Source of the DNA: Siphonodentalium dalli
Lineage: Eukaryota > Mollusca > Scaphopoda > Gadilida > Siphonodentaliidae
Length of the DNA stretch: 64,000 nt
Assembly (NCBI GenBank): GCA_032622095.1
Contig: CP136064.1
Location: 197,563,948 to 197,627,947, forward strand
Direction of reading: 5' to 3'
Positions 23,783-35,499 of the stretch are shown here, piece after piece; position 1 is the stretch's first letter, and each line of letters opens with the position of its first letter. The position numbers and the translations under genes were made by a program. Under the pieces are notes generated by a model. The model was not told where the DNA came from. It made no database searches and was given only the letters and a program-made list of their open reading frames with translations.

Positions 23783-25336
23783 TTAACCCTTTGAACCCGT
23801 AACACCGATATTTAGGTGCAAACGAACCGTGACTATATCCCGTAACACCGATATTTCGGTGCAGCGACGACATGATTCGGTAGCAAATTTATATATAGTA
23901 TAACGAGCGTCAGACCCACTGATTTATATTTAAATTTCCCCCACACATGTCAGCGGCGCCCATGGTGCGTATGAAATGGTTGACCGCTAGTATCGGGTAG
24001 AAATATATGCGCATGCGCATAGCATATAATCTACAAAACCATACGATGTTTTAAGCGAACTGTGCCGCTATATTTACGGCATATAATTTCGTGTTCCCCG
24101 TGTGTGTACAGAACAGACATAATTTAGACACACAATTTCAGTTTAAATTACCCTCGCGTATATTAACCAGTGTTCTGCTACATATGGGGAAGGGTCTATC
24201 TCATATGAAGTTGATTTATTCGCGCATGCGCAGACTAGCGCAATGACAAATAAATGGTTTATAACGTACTTATACATGACATACCCACTAATATATATAT
24301 TAAAATTGGCCCATTGAAGTCAGCGCTGGCAAAGGTGTCTATGTGGATTGGCTGCCCGCTAGAAACGGCTAGGAAAATATGCGCATGGGCGCAGGCTATA
24401 ATTCATTTAAAAAAATGCGTTTAAGTGAAATGTGGCGCTATATATGACATTTTGTTGCATTTTTCACATGTTAGTACAGTAGACACAATCTAGAGAGCTT
24501 ACTTGAACAATGGGGCCACGATATGTTACGGGAAATTACGTTGTTTCTGGTCTCTGTAATATCAGTCTCTGTTGTTCCACATGCAGCAAAAAGTCTATCG
24601 CATATCAAGTTGACTTACTCGCGCATGGTCAGGTATATCTTAATTTCACATTAGGATATTGGTTGCATCGAAACGCAATTCGCTGATGTATAATTACAAC
24701 GTTATAAGCTAGAATTCGTTTATCCTGCAAATTTCGGGTAGTTGCCTAGTAACCGTTTCTAAGGCGAGATCGGGTGGCAAAGTCTCCCGGTCTTACAATG
24801 ATCAGTGGTCCGTGCATGCATATATCATGCCTGCACAGTTTCAGGTAGGTGTCCCCTTTCAACATAAGCAACACTGTCTAAATTAAGGCAAAACATACCA
24901 CTGAATGGTTAGTGCAATTATGTCATTCGATCAGTTGTGGTATTTGCTTAGCAACCGTTGCTACCCTTAAATGGGATATTTGGTTCACTATTCTGGTCGG
25001 GTATATCTCAAATTTCACGTTAGGGTAGTACCTGCATCAAAAAACGCAATCACTGAGGTTGAATTACGACGCTATAAGCTATATTTACATTTTCCAGTCA
25101 ATTCCGGGTAGTTGCCTAGCAACCGTTACCAAGGAGTTGCCGCGAGGCAAAGTCTCGCGATCTTATAATGATCGCTGATCCATGGTGGATAAACCTGTAA
25201 AGTTTCAGACTGGTGTCGCAATTTGAACATAATCAACACCATGCTACTAGACACTGTCTAATTTAAGCGGACATACCACTGGGAGCCCCGGGTCAGGGTG
25301 TCGATCACTGTGGGGCGCCAGGGTTCAAAGGGTTAA
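23783..25336. mobile_element. piggyBac-type non-autonomous element, 1.55 kb
   Basis: The 16-bp end TTAACCCTTTGAACCC at 23783 is matched exactly in reverse complement at 25321-25336. TTAA at the edges followed by CCCTTT is the classic border of piggyBac-family transposons, which insert at TTAA. The left subterminal region has two copies of CCCGTAACACCGATATTT. The right half contains two copies (from about 24723 and 25094) of a ~330-bp unit that also occurs alone at 15105-15400. No transposase frame is present. It lies about 130 bp upstream of the acceptor of the exon at 25469, so it is in the promoter or first intron of that gene. Confidence 0.85.
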
Positions 25337-25468
25337 TGTAAACATATGTTGTTGAATGATCAGATAGCAAATGGATTGAGACATTTGTAAGTTGTTCAAC
25401 TTATTTTTTATTTATAATGGGAATGTCAGTGAATATTTCTAATTGAATCCTATTTATCTTAATTTCAG

Positions 25469-27832
25469 CACACAGGGATGGCGTGGGCATCCATTCGTTT
25501 GGAATGAGGTTACACATAGTGAATTTTAGATATGAGTGTATCAATGCGTGTCCTGCAACGTGATCTCGTTGAAATGAAACCGGTACCGGAATTGGCGACA
25601 AGACACAGTGTTCATAATGTCAGACAGAGGGGCGAAAAGCGGAACTTCCACAAGGAGATACACGGGTTCAGTGCACCGGTCTATACAAGTTCCGGAAATC
25701 TTATGTTCGATTCTCCAGAGGATGACTTATCACGTATAAGAGAGAAACTATGGTCATTCCATGGTGATAATAGAGGACGGGTCGCTAAGCGACCAGCGGC
25801 GTTACCCCCTGTCCCTTACAGGATCAGCACCAAACGTGACAACGCTATTCCCATGGCAACCGACGTGCATAGGAACAACATTACTAATAGGTCAGTTGAT
25901 TCTGAATTTGCATTACGTCTTGGACGGCCGGGTCTGGGGGACAAACCATTTAAGATAAAAACACCACATTCTCTGGACTCGAAAATACTTGTCTCGTGTA
26001 GGATCAAAGGTCATTTGAAAGAAAATCCATTTAAGTCTTCAGAACATTTTAACCTAAAGCCTATTTTGCCAACTCTAATAGGCGATGGCCTTGTGAGGTT
26101 TGCCGAAGACCCTAATCCAAGAATAACCATCCGAGCGCCATCTGGTGTTGAGTCCAAGGAATTGGATCGTTCATATCTCCGCTCAATACTGAAGGAGAAT
26201 GGACGGCTTGGGAATGCTTCTGGGTTTTGCGTCGTCGTCAACGACGCAGACGACAATGATTCTTTAAGTTTAACCGAAAGTGCCAGCATATCGAGTGTGC
26301 CCATACTGGCCAGACAGGAACCGCTCCGACAACCTTACAGACATAAAAGAAGGCCCGATATACGGACTATATATCCCAAGCTTGAACCGATTAAGAGCGC
26401 AGACGGGGGTGGTGCGTTCGAATCTCCTCATCGGGGTAACATGCTCGCTATTTCAGAGAGCAATAGTTTGCACATCGAACGTAGTAGACCTGACGTGACG
26501 GGAGCGGAGAAGATTCAACCATTGGACGCCGTCGGCGAACCCGAACTCGCCGACCGGAGGTATCATTCTTCTCAATGGGAAGGTGACTCTGTGAACGTGG
26601 ATACGCCGAGTGACAGAAGCGAGGTGTGGGAACCTGGATCTAGTCTACCTGGTAGTATTCGGAAATCTCATCGCGACATGTCGGGCTCGCACAGCGAAGC
26701 AGAACGCCCCTCTTCTCGGTCTGGCGAACAGCTGGGTAATGTGGGATTCGACCCAGTTCCTGGTCAGTTTGCGCATCTAACAGCGAGAGAAGCGACGGAA
26801 ATTTCTCTGGGAATTCCTGAGACACATTTCGGGTCGTCCACCCAGGATATGTTACCGGCCCCAGCTACTGTCGAAAAACTGCTTGAAGCGCCCTCTAAAT
26901 ATGTGAGAAAGGCACCGAATTGTCCGATGCATATGGAATTAGTTTCGGTCCCGGAATTAGAATCTTCCATAAGGGACGACAACTCTGAAATAGGCGACGT
27001 AAATTCAGCTTGGTTGTCTGGGCAACTGAACAAAAAGGAAGTGATAAACTACAATGATTACGACAGTTTCGCGAGGGTTAAGCCAGATGAGGGAGAAGGC
27101 ATGAGAGGGAGAGACAGGTCAGTGTCGAATGACGGGGGTGTGTACGATATAACTAGACCGACTCTAGGTTCTAACAGGAACTATCCTGTGTATCCCAAAG
27201 ACGCCAGGAACCCTATCAAGAAGTTTGGTCCCGTTCAGCCCAAAACGAAACGGAAAACACCGAGAGTTGAATCTATGAACAACGGAGACATCGTGGAGTA
27301 GATGCTATTAAATACGAATTTTAGTGATGTGCTGCATCACAGTTCACTGATGTTGGACCCCTGTGATAATATTCCCCTCTTCATGTGCATTGTGTAGGTT
27401 ACAATGGAGGTCATTCCATGAATCTCTACTCTGGCTAACGCCCGTAGAGATAATATTCCACCAGTACAAAGCCTGGGAACTCTTTGAAGTTTTGACAGGG
27501 ATTCTTACAAAGTCAAAACAATAACGCGGGGAATATATTTCTTTGTTGATACCTGTTTCTTAGTAGTTCATTCATCAGTAGGGGGACTCCCAGCTCGAGA
27601 TTACATTAGTTAAGGGACTTTATGGGCGATTTTGCTTTGCGCCACTTACAATCATGGAATTTCTTCAGAGTAATTAATTCAATGTTTTTTTTTTTTGCGA
27701 TATCGTCTCGCCAATGACACTAAAAAGCATGCAAATTCGAGCTAGGACTATCCAATACTTTGAAGGAGGTTATCGAGGAACAAACATAAATTAAGAAATA
27801 TATTCCCTGCCTTGTTTTTTCAATATAATAAA
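25469..27832 (+). other. predicted transcribed exon of the 589-codon gene
   Basis: TTATCTTAATTTCAG (AG at 25467-25468) is a good splice acceptor, and AATAAA at 27827-27832 is the first convincing poly(A) signal after the stop. A 9-codon upstream ORF starts at ATG 25478 and stops at 25505-25507, before the main start. No upstream exon was identified. The true 5' end is therefore uncertain. Confidence 0.45.
25532..27301 (+). CDS. 589-aa disordered protein of unknown function
   Basis: This is the only long frame in the window outside repeats. The start is the first ATG after an in-frame TGA at 25520-25522, so no longer N-terminus is possible within this exon. The protein has no signal peptide, membrane segment or recognisable domain. 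It is rich in Ser, Arg, Pro, Glu and Asp with no strong repeats, so it is probably disordered and cytosolic or nuclear. Short features include LVRFAED at residues 187-193 and SILK at 218-221; both resemble protein phosphatase 1 docking motifs but neither fits fully (no basic residue before Val; Glu after SILK). The C-terminus is Lys/Arg-rich. Codon use is mixed and free of stops over 1.77 kb in AT-rich DNA, strong evidence for real coding. The whole frame seems to be one large exon. I do not recognise the gene. Confidence 0.78.
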   Translation: MSVSMRVLQRDLVEMKPVPELATRHSVHNVRQRGEKRNFHKEIHGFSAPVYTSSGNLMFDSPEDDLSRIREKLWSFHGDNRGRVAKRPAALPPVPYRISTKRDNAIPMATDVHRNNITNRSVDSEFALRLGRPGLGDKPFKIKTPHSLDSKILVSCRIKGHLKENPFKSSEHFNLKPILPTLIGDGLVRFAEDPNPRITIRAPSGVESKELDRSYLRSILKENGRLGNASGFCVVVNDADDNDSLSLTESASISSVPILARQEPLRQPYRHKRRPDIRTIYPKLEPIKSADGGGAFESPHRGNMLAISESNSLHIERSRPDVTGAEKIQPLDAVGEPELADRRYHSSQWEGDSVNVDTPSDRSEVWEPGSSLPGSIRKSHRDMSGSHSEAERPSSRSGEQLGNVGFDPVPGQFAHLTAREATEISLGIPETHFGSSTQDMLPAPATVEKLLEAPSKYVRKAPNCPMHMELVSVPELESSIRDDNSEIGDVNSAWLSGQLNKKEVINYNDYDSFARVKPDEGEGMRGRDRSVSNDGGVYDITRPTLGSNRNYPVYPKDARNPIKKFGPVQPKTKRKTPRVESMNNGDIVE

Positions 27833-29190
27833 GTTCCCTGATAGAAGGGAATCAAAAAGTTCCCAAGTTTTATACTGGTGGAATATGATATCTTCGGGCA
27901 CCACACCACAAACGCCAAACATCACTACACATGGTTAACTGCTGTGTCAATGGCCATTTCATGTATGGAAAATAAGGCGGAAGTGTGTGTAAAAGAAATC
28001 AGACAAGATTATTGATACGTCAGAGCCGAGAGACTATTTTATTATCCCCTATATATAATCCCGCATCCGATGGAGGGCGCTCCGAACCATATTTACACGG
28101 TTGTATGCTTTCTGGTGATGTGCCCGATCGCACAGTCGCCAAGGTGTTTATTGCAACAGATTCTTTTCTTCATGAATAAGTACACAAGAAAACCATAGTC
28201 AGAAATGGTAACGCCACCAAGATTATGGTATTACATATAAATAGAAATTATAAAAAATACATATAATATTTTGATAACAATTGCGTTTAAACAAGTAATC
28301 CTTCAAATTATTACTAACAAAGTAAACGACTGTGGGGTCACTCAACAGATTATGAAGACTTGGACATAGTATACTGTAAATACTAAAATTTAAATGAAAT
28401 AATTAAAAGATAAAATTTAGCAAGTAGTAAAAGTTAATTTTCTCATTATTTTTTGGGTTAAATAAAGCAATAATTTAAATGTAACATTTGGTTTTAAAAA
28501 ATGATTGACCGTGGCTCTTCCAATAATTGCGCGACTGACCAGGTCTATTGTTCTTAAGAAGTTGTTTTGAGAATTACAATGGAGGGAAATAGTTATGGCT
28601 GTGGCTTCGCAAGTAATTACCTTGGTGACGTGATGTTAACAAATCTGAACTCCAGTTAACCAAGGACGCTACATACCAAATATAAGGTGAATTAATAATT
28701 CTTTACAAGTTGTTTTAAGATTTACTATGGAGGGAAAGAATTGTGGTGCTGGCTTCGCAACTATTTGACCTCATTGTAACAAATATAAATATTAGTCACT
28801 CAGGCAATAGATGTATCTATTCTGTATATTAACTTATTGGGTCTTACGTGTCTTGAGATGTCTAAATAGTTTTCGATGGACAGATCGCGCAAGGGACCCA
28901 CGCCAATCTTCTATGTTGGGATTCCAATTGTTGGCTCATTAAATATGCACATATGCTTAAGATACAGTCGCACGCTCCCGTAAGTCGGGTTTTGGATCCC
29001 AGTTAATGAAAATATCATTGAAATAATCGGTTTCCCCCAATAAACATCCATATATTGAATATACATGTTTTGGAGCAGAATTAGGCAGTCCATATTGGAC
29101 GCCATCATGGAATTTATTTTGTTTTGTTTTAATTTTCACACATAATTATTAGTTATGTGGATGGAGTTCTCATTAAACCTCACATCCTTG
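27302..29190. other. 3' UTR then intergenic
   Basis: 27302-27832 is probably 3' UTR. Beyond it, 28560-28620 and 28705-28760 share a diverged segment (GTTGTTTTGAGAATTACAATGGAGGGAAA / GTTGTTTTAAGATTTACTATGGAGGGAAA, partly written), an old duplication. No other gene was recognised. Confidence 0.5.
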
Positions 29191-29199
29191 TATTGGTTA

Positions 29200-29328
29200 C
29201 AGTAATGCCCAAAGTAATTGACCACTTAACCACATCAGAATTATTGGTAATTTTTCAGGATTTGAAATCCTGAAAATTTACCAATAATTTTGCTGTGGTC
29301 AAGTGGTCAATTACTTTGGACATTACTG
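29200..29328. mobile_element. TA-flanked hairpin MITE, unit 1 of 3
   Basis: CAGTAATGCCCAAAGTAATT at the left pairs with AATTACTTTGGACATTACTG at the right, with TA directly outside both ends (29198-29199 and 29329-29330). Almost the whole 129 bp folds on itself. TA duplication with CAGT ends is typical of Tc1/mariner-type MITEs. Confidence 0.85.
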
Positions 29329-29374
29329 TATGAGAATTGAGTTATCATTAAACCTCAAATCCTTATATTGGTTA

Positions 29375-29501
29375 CAGTAATGCCCAAAGTAATTGACCAC
29401 TTAACCACAGCAGAATTATGGGTATTTTTTCAGCATTTACAATCCTCAAATTACCCATTATTCTGCTGTTGTTAAATGGTCAATTGCTTTGAACATTACT
29501 G
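29375..29501. mobile_element. TA-flanked hairpin MITE, unit 2 of 3
   Basis: Same ends and foldback as unit 1, with a few mismatches in the right arm (GTTAAATGGTCAATTGCTTT). The ~45-bp spacer before it (TTATCATTAAACCTCAAATC..) is the same as that before unit 3, so element plus flank was amplified together. Confidence 0.85.
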
Positions 29502-29547
29502 TATGATGATTGAGTTATCATTAAACCTCAAATCCTTATATTGGTTA

Positions 29548-29676
29548 CAGTAATGCCCAAAGTAATTGACCCTTTAACCACAGCATAATTATGGGTAATT
29601 TTTCAGGATTTAGAATCATGAAAAAATACACACAATTTTGCTGTGGTTAAGTGATCAATTACTTTGGACATTACTG
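29548..29676. mobile_element. TA-flanked hairpin MITE, unit 3 of 3
   Basis: Third copy at a ~173-bp period. It completes a MITE-derived tandem array over 29180-29700. Confidence 0.85.
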
Positions 29677-29939
29677 TATGTAGATGGGGTTAAACCTCAC
29701 ATCAGTGTATTGGGGATTTGGACCTTGACTTGGGACCTTTGGTTTTAACGCAACAAATGCGCGTACACCTTATACACAATATTTTTTATGTAACCAGAGT
29801 TTTCCTAGGATAAGATGAGTTTGAAGCCTGCTTACATTTCAAAATGTTGTCAGTTTTGTATTGTCTGCAGTGGATCTCGACGCGTTGAAGCAAACGTTAC
29901 AAAAGATAAAATGTGTATGTGACGAGACTATAATACACA

Positions 29940-30660
29940 TGAAAAAATAAATTGAGGGAGGGGTGGGCGATACAGGGAACTAAGGGTTGAACCGATATAA
30001 ATTTGTAGAGCGATAACGACCAATGTTCACATATTATGCATATCAACTCTACTGTTGCAACAGGGCTATAAAATAGGGGGTTTCAGAATCTTAGTCATCT
30101 CTATATAGTGCCAGAATAGTCATGTATGGAGTTCTATAAGATGTTGGGTTGGTTATATGGACTCGGAGAAAAAAGGGGTTTGTACCGATGAACTGACATA
30201 AATTAGTGGATCGATGTTGCCATGTAATGCATCGTGACTGTACTAAAGCAGCAATTATATAACATTGGGGGGGGGGTCTGAAATTATCTCTATAGTTGGC
30301 ACCAGGATTATATAGAAAGGAATAGCAATTGATATACATATACGGTATACTATAGTAATACCGTAGACATATAAGTACAAGTATCACGAGATAAAATATT
30401 ACGTAACATGACTATATACCGATGAAAGAAATAAATAAATTGGACCGGGATTAGAGGTTGGGTTGGTTATATGTGGATAATTGTATATGGAATTCATACC
30501 GATGAAACGATACAAATTAGTGGAGCGATAAAGACACTTAGTCAGGCTACGCGGGGGAAATAGGGGTTGATACGATAGACCGAAATAAATTTGTCGAGTG
30601 ATAATGACCAATGTTGACGTATAAAGTAACGCCACTGTACTGTCACACAATTATCAGGTA
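29940..30660. repeat. degenerate tandem repeat, ~4 units
   Basis: Units share GATA(A/G)ACCGA(T)ATAAATT, GTGGAGCGATAA(C/A)GAC and GCTATAAAATAGGGGG-like segments near 29985, 30180, 30490 and 30570. Minus-strand frames at 30091-30650 are by-products. Confidence 0.55.
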
Positions 30661-30689
30661 GAACCGGTCAATTATGACAGGGTACAGCA

Positions 30690-30920
30690 CGTAATTATTT
30701 CTTAGATCGAAGAAATGATTTTTTTTTTCGATGATAAAATTTAACATAGGATTTCCCATTAAAATCTATTTATGTCTATAAAACTGTCATTTTTCAAAAT
30801 TTTGAGCTGAAACTTGGTGTGTATGTGTGTAATACTACTATATTCTTAAAATGACAGAGTTCAGCGCGTAATTATGTTTTAGATGGAAGAAATTGAATTT
30901 GTTTTCGATAATAAATTTAC
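30690..30920 (+). repeat. two-unit direct repeat
   Basis: ACAG.GT.CAGC.CGTAATTAT followed by AGAT.GAAGAAAT occurs at about 30678 and 30854, a period of about 177 bp. Confidence 0.5.
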
Positions 30921-31179
30921 ACTAATTACAGCGTGGAGTGGACGGCCGGGTCGAGTATACTCAGTTTGTAAACAAGCTTTTGTCAAATTGACAATAGCCA
31001 TTTTGGTCAAACTAAACCCTTTTCGACCGGGACAGCAGATCCGAATAGTAGCTAAGATGTATTTAGATAGAATTATCAAAAGAATATGACCGATCAGGGT
31101 ATATTTTAAGAGAATCGAGTGGAGAAATCTTGGTGATAATTCCAGAAAATAAAGATGGAGGAGAATCACAATTAAACTT

Positions 31180-31665
31180 CCCACAATGCACTTCACTAAA
31201 CCAGGTGTTCCCAATGGGTTACACATTATTTTCAGTCTATCAGATTATTTATATTTTCAACAACAAGTGACTTTAAGTTTACAATTTCAGCCTGTCCTGA
31301 CTCTATCGATACGATTTAACACATTTTCAAAAACGTATTATACACCGGTGGCGTTAACTTTACAATTTAAGCATCTACGTGATTCTATCGGTACGATTGA
31401 GTAAGGTACAAATAAAAATATAAAAAAATACACATGGGGCTCCAAATGGGTGATATATTATTTTCAGGCTATCAGAGTATTTATATTTTCAACAACATAT
31501 TATTACACCGGTGACTTTAAGTTTACAATTTCAGCCTGTCCTGACCCTATGGATACGATTTATCATATTTTCAAAAACGTATTATACACCGATGCCGTTA
31601 ACTTTACAATTTCAGCATATACGTGATTCTATTGGTACGATTGTGTAAGGTACAAAACAAAATAT
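31180..31665 (+). repeat. 232-bp direct repeat, two units
   Basis: TTATATTTTCAACAACA starts at 31249 and 31481, and the flanking TTTACAATTTCAGCCTGTCC and AAAACGTATTATACACCG also repeat at the same step. Frames here are not genes. The adjoining 31680-31745 is the inverted partner of 19873-19945. Confidence 0.75.
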
Positions 31666-31745
31666 CCAAGAATACATTCCTCCTGTCGACCATGAGTCTA
31701 TACAAATCTGTACACCCGTGTACACCCACTTTGTGGCGGTAATAA

Positions 31746-32043
31746 ACCCTCTATAACATACTAAAAATAAAAACAATCGGGAAAAGGGAAATTGATTTTG
31801 TCAAATTAATTTGAGGAAATTTGGTCAAATCATCAATTTATGGATTTTCAGGGATGTGTATAACAAATTAAAATTCACAATATGCATTTTGTAGATCTTA
31901 TGTTCCTGATTACAGAACAGAAATCGTTTCCCAAATCAGTTAAGTACTTTTCGAGCTCTGTGCTTTCAAATACGGGAATTTATCTAATTTTGGAGCCTCA
32001 ATTTCTCAGAATGAGCCAAATTCCATATTTTATGTTGAGTGTT
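31746..32043. other. intergenic
   Basis: A 66-codon frame (31882-32082) runs into the next element and has no motif. Nothing else was recognised. Confidence 0.35.
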
Positions 32044-32546
32044 TTAAAGGTACGGTTGGCCTTGGCGGTGGGTATCCTGTGAAAATATTTCCACCCGTCA
32101 AAAACCGCCACAAGCAGAAAGAACAACAAAATGTAGACAGACTTTGTCCGTACATACAAATAAGAAATATCGCATAAACAGTATGTTATTGTCATATTTT
32201 TGACCATTGTTATGTAAACAAAAGCATTAAAAGTTACTTTTCTGGTGTTTGTTTATATTATGATGGTAAACATAAAGAGCGTTCTTTGTGGGTGAATTCC
32301 TGATATGGAACGAATAAAGAGCGTTTATGCCATTTGTGTGTGATTAGCCAGCAGCATTGTGCTGTCTTCTGCAACACAATCAGGCTCTTGCTTAGGTAAA
32401 ATATAGTAAATCTTTATGATAACATGCTGTTTACGCGATGGTCATGGTATATATGAACGAAACTGTATGCTTTTAATGTTTTTCTGTTTACGGTGATTGG
32501 AACAAATATGAATATTTTCGACAACTAAGGCCTCACGTGCCTTTAA
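32044..32546 (+). mobile_element. TTAA-flanked non-autonomous DNA element, copy 3
   Basis: A 503-bp unit with the same TTAAAGGTACGG.. and ..CACGTGCCTTTAA borders as copy 1. It shares subfamily bases with the copy at 61766 (GGAACGAATAAAGAGCG, AGCCAGCAGCATTG), so these two derive from one active source more recently than copies 1 and 2. Confidence 0.88.
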
Positions 32547-32708
32547 GAACTAGAGAACATTAAAGTGCTTTTTCACTGTTTTATTAATGTTCTCAGTATA
32601 TTATACACAACAAATGATTCCTTTGTGGATCTATGATAAGGAAGACAAACATATTCTCAAACGAAATGTGTGTTCCATTGTTTGGACTTAGCAAAATTGC
32701 CTCTGATA
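32547..32708. other. intergenic
   Basis: A small hairpin (GAACATTAAAGTG .. TTAATGTTC) at about 32555-32594. Nothing else was seen. Confidence 0.35.
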
Positions 32709-32900
32709 CAGGGCCCTGTTTCATGAAAGCAACTTTTGACATAGTTGGGACTTAAGATGGTCATAAGTTCAAATTCAGTCATAAGTGCGTTTCACGAACA
32801 AGGTCTTAACTTAAGATGGTCTTAACTTTTGTCTTAACTTTAAGACTGATGTGAGGTGTCATAAGATAATCTTAAAGTTAAGACCCACGTGATAAGTGGC
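32709..32900. mobile_element. repeat with GGGCCCTGTTTCATGAA end
   Basis: CAGGGCCCTGTTTCATGAAA is followed by several CTTAAGATGGTC(A/T)TAA units and a second GTTTCACGAA. An oppositely oriented relative ends at about 38975 (TTCACGAAACAGGCCCCTG). This end type suggests short inverted-repeat DNA elements; full borders are not resolved. Confidence 0.5.
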
Positions 32901-33620
32901 ATATTGATCACAAGTATGGCGGCCTATGTTATTTCGGCCAATTTGGCCGGTTACTTCATGTGAGTTTTTCATCTGACGTGTGTGTCGGAATAATGATATG
33001 GAGGATTTATGTAAATGTTAGCCCAAACTACATTTCCAAGTAACGATGGTTTTGTTGTTTATTTTGAGGAATAATACCGCGTCAGATGAATTCAGCCCAA
33101 ATATGTTAACAGTTGTCGTGTAAAACATTCGGCAGTAAGTTAGCGTTATTTAGTATTTGTGGATGTCCTTTAACATGGGGAAAATAGACTACTGCGCTTG
33201 AACGAGCATGTGAATTGTCGTTTTTAATGTATAGCAACTTTATAATCAATAACAGAGGCATTCTCTGTCAAATAAGGTCGCTCTATTTACGATACCAATT
33301 GGGGAACTTTGTAAATTAAATTACGCGTAAACTTAACCTGCTGCAAATAGAAAAGGTGTCGGAATCGGCGTACTCGCCCCATGGGCTAACTCGCCCAATC
33401 GGCGCGTGCCAACTCGGAATAAAAGGCCAACTCGGAATAAAAGATGCATACGGGGTGTTATATGGCGTTTGGTCCGTTGTTTCTCAATGAATATTATTGA
33501 AATTTGGTGTATATGTCCGGGCTGGGACATGGAATACAACAACGTTTGAATTGTTTTTAAATTTACAAATTTGTTGATTTTATTCATTTTTTTTTCGTTC
33601 TGAAACACACTATAAAGTGT
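32901..33620. other. intergenic, nothing recognised
   Basis: AT-rich; a short direct repeat (CCAACTCGGAATAAAAG) occurs at 33409-33441. No gene was seen. Confidence 0.4.
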
Positions 33621-33930
33621 ATATAATATAATAACGAACACGAGACATACATAATTTATGAACTGTTAACAAAAGATATCAAATTCAATACATGACAAAG
33701 ATGACTCAGTGGAGTTTATAAAGTGAACATAAAAACATTGAGGTAAGAATCTTTTTAAGGAATTCAACTTTATTTAATGATAATAAACACATAAATTAAA
33801 ATAACAAACATGAGACATACATGATTTATAAACTGTTAACAACAGATATCAAACTCAATACATGACAAAGATGACTCAGTGAAGTTTATAAAGTGAACAT
33901 AAAAATATTAAGGTAAAAATGTTTTTAAGC
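33621..33930 (+). repeat. ~170-bp direct repeat, two units
   Basis: The block containing GAGACATACAT(A/G)ATTTAT, AACTGTTAAC and ATGACAAAGATGACTCAGTG occurs at 33640-33755 and again at 33810-33920. Confidence 0.75.
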
Positions 33931-35480
33931 ATTACTAAACCGTTTAGCACAGTCCACTTCACTCATCCGATCATCACTAAACTTAATATTTATCTTGATA
34001 TTGATCTATCAGATGAGAGCTATCAAATATTTTTTTAATTTTATAGGAAAAAATGGTCGCCAGCGGCCATATTGCATTTACGTTATATGTTATCGCGTCA
34101 TGTCGATATCTAGTATTACTTAGAAATTTCACCTTTCCAGATTCATAATTGCTCCATTGACTGTAACAGATGGAATTATTCCCCTCTTCGGATAGAGTGT
34201 CACTGAAACTTTATTTTGTCAGACTGTCTGTATAGTCACTGATTATATATGGCAATAATCTGTAATAAGATGTAGCACTATTTTATTTTATATTTACATG
34301 CAGTGCTGTTTTTATACAACAATTCTAATCCCCCCTAGATCATCATGTGATCGACCATACATCGCGCGAGGACCTGGTTGAATTAAGGGGGGTTTTTATG
34401 GATAACTTCTGTTCTCAAGCTAGATTATACTTATGACATTTAATGGCATGTTTCTAACATGGAGGGTTAGATATGCGTGAGACACCACCACTCTTCATCA
34501 ATTCACACCAAGTTATCAGCTGTCATATTCGGATATTAGAACCCATAGCCATGATATATGGTTTATTTTGTGTATACTAGTAATATTGTTATTTTCAGTA
34601 CCTTTATATACCAGTACTGTGTATAACAATGCATATACATTAATCCATGTATACATGTATATTGATTCAACGGATTCAGTGGTTTTGTCCATCAGTCTAT
34701 CAAATTTGCGGGGAAAACATGGCCACAAGCAGTACACCCTGTTAAATTTCGAATTTGAATCAATTGGCGCACCCTGCAGCCAGCTTTTATTGGAGAACTT
34801 TTTCTCATGTGGATAGTTTGGGTCACCGCTAGATGTGAGCCATGTTTTGTTCTCAAGCTGTCCTTGTGAAGACATCACTGCCAGCGGTGATCTTGAATTT
34901 TACTATTTTTATGGCTAAATAATTTGGTTGATCCTACAGACGACACCCCTTGTCCGATCGTCACCAGATTCCACAATGATCTTCTGGATAACCAGGGGGA
35001 GAGTAATCTAATTTTCCCGAATTTCGTTAAAAAACATTACCACAGGCAGCAATTTGGTATCTTACTGTTTGATCCTCTTTTGCGTGACTGAATTGTTTAG
35101 CAACTGTACAGTCATATCCCTCATCTGATAGTCACCACACTTTATATTGATCTTCGGGCTGACAACTAGATGGGAGCTATCGAATGCTTTGAATTTTTTT
35201 GGAAAACATTGTCGCCAGCAGTCATCTTCTACTTTGGTTTTTATATACATGTATATCTCTTCATTCGGATAGCCAGTATTACGTAGGTACTTCAACTTTC
35301 CGCATTCCTGTCATCATTTGAAATATAAAAATTTACCTGATACCATGCACCCTTCAAAATTTGTTTCGTCGTATCTATTTTAATGACCCGTATGGTAATA
35401 TTGATACAGATATATTTGTCAAACATTTCTTTGTACAATATACAGGTATTTAGTTTGTAACTAAATCTAGAAATATATAA
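33931..35480. repeat. diverged 165-bp-class repeats
   Basis: Segments such as AAAATGGTCGCCAGCGGCCAT (34053, in part), CATCACTGCCAGCGGTGATC (34873) and CATTGTCGCCAGCAGTCATC (35207) are degraded units of the superfamily at 7942 and 22383. No gene was recognised. The 120-codon minus frame at 34516-34878 has no motif. Confidence 0.5.
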
Positions 35481-35499
35481 TAGTAGCTGGTGGACCCTA

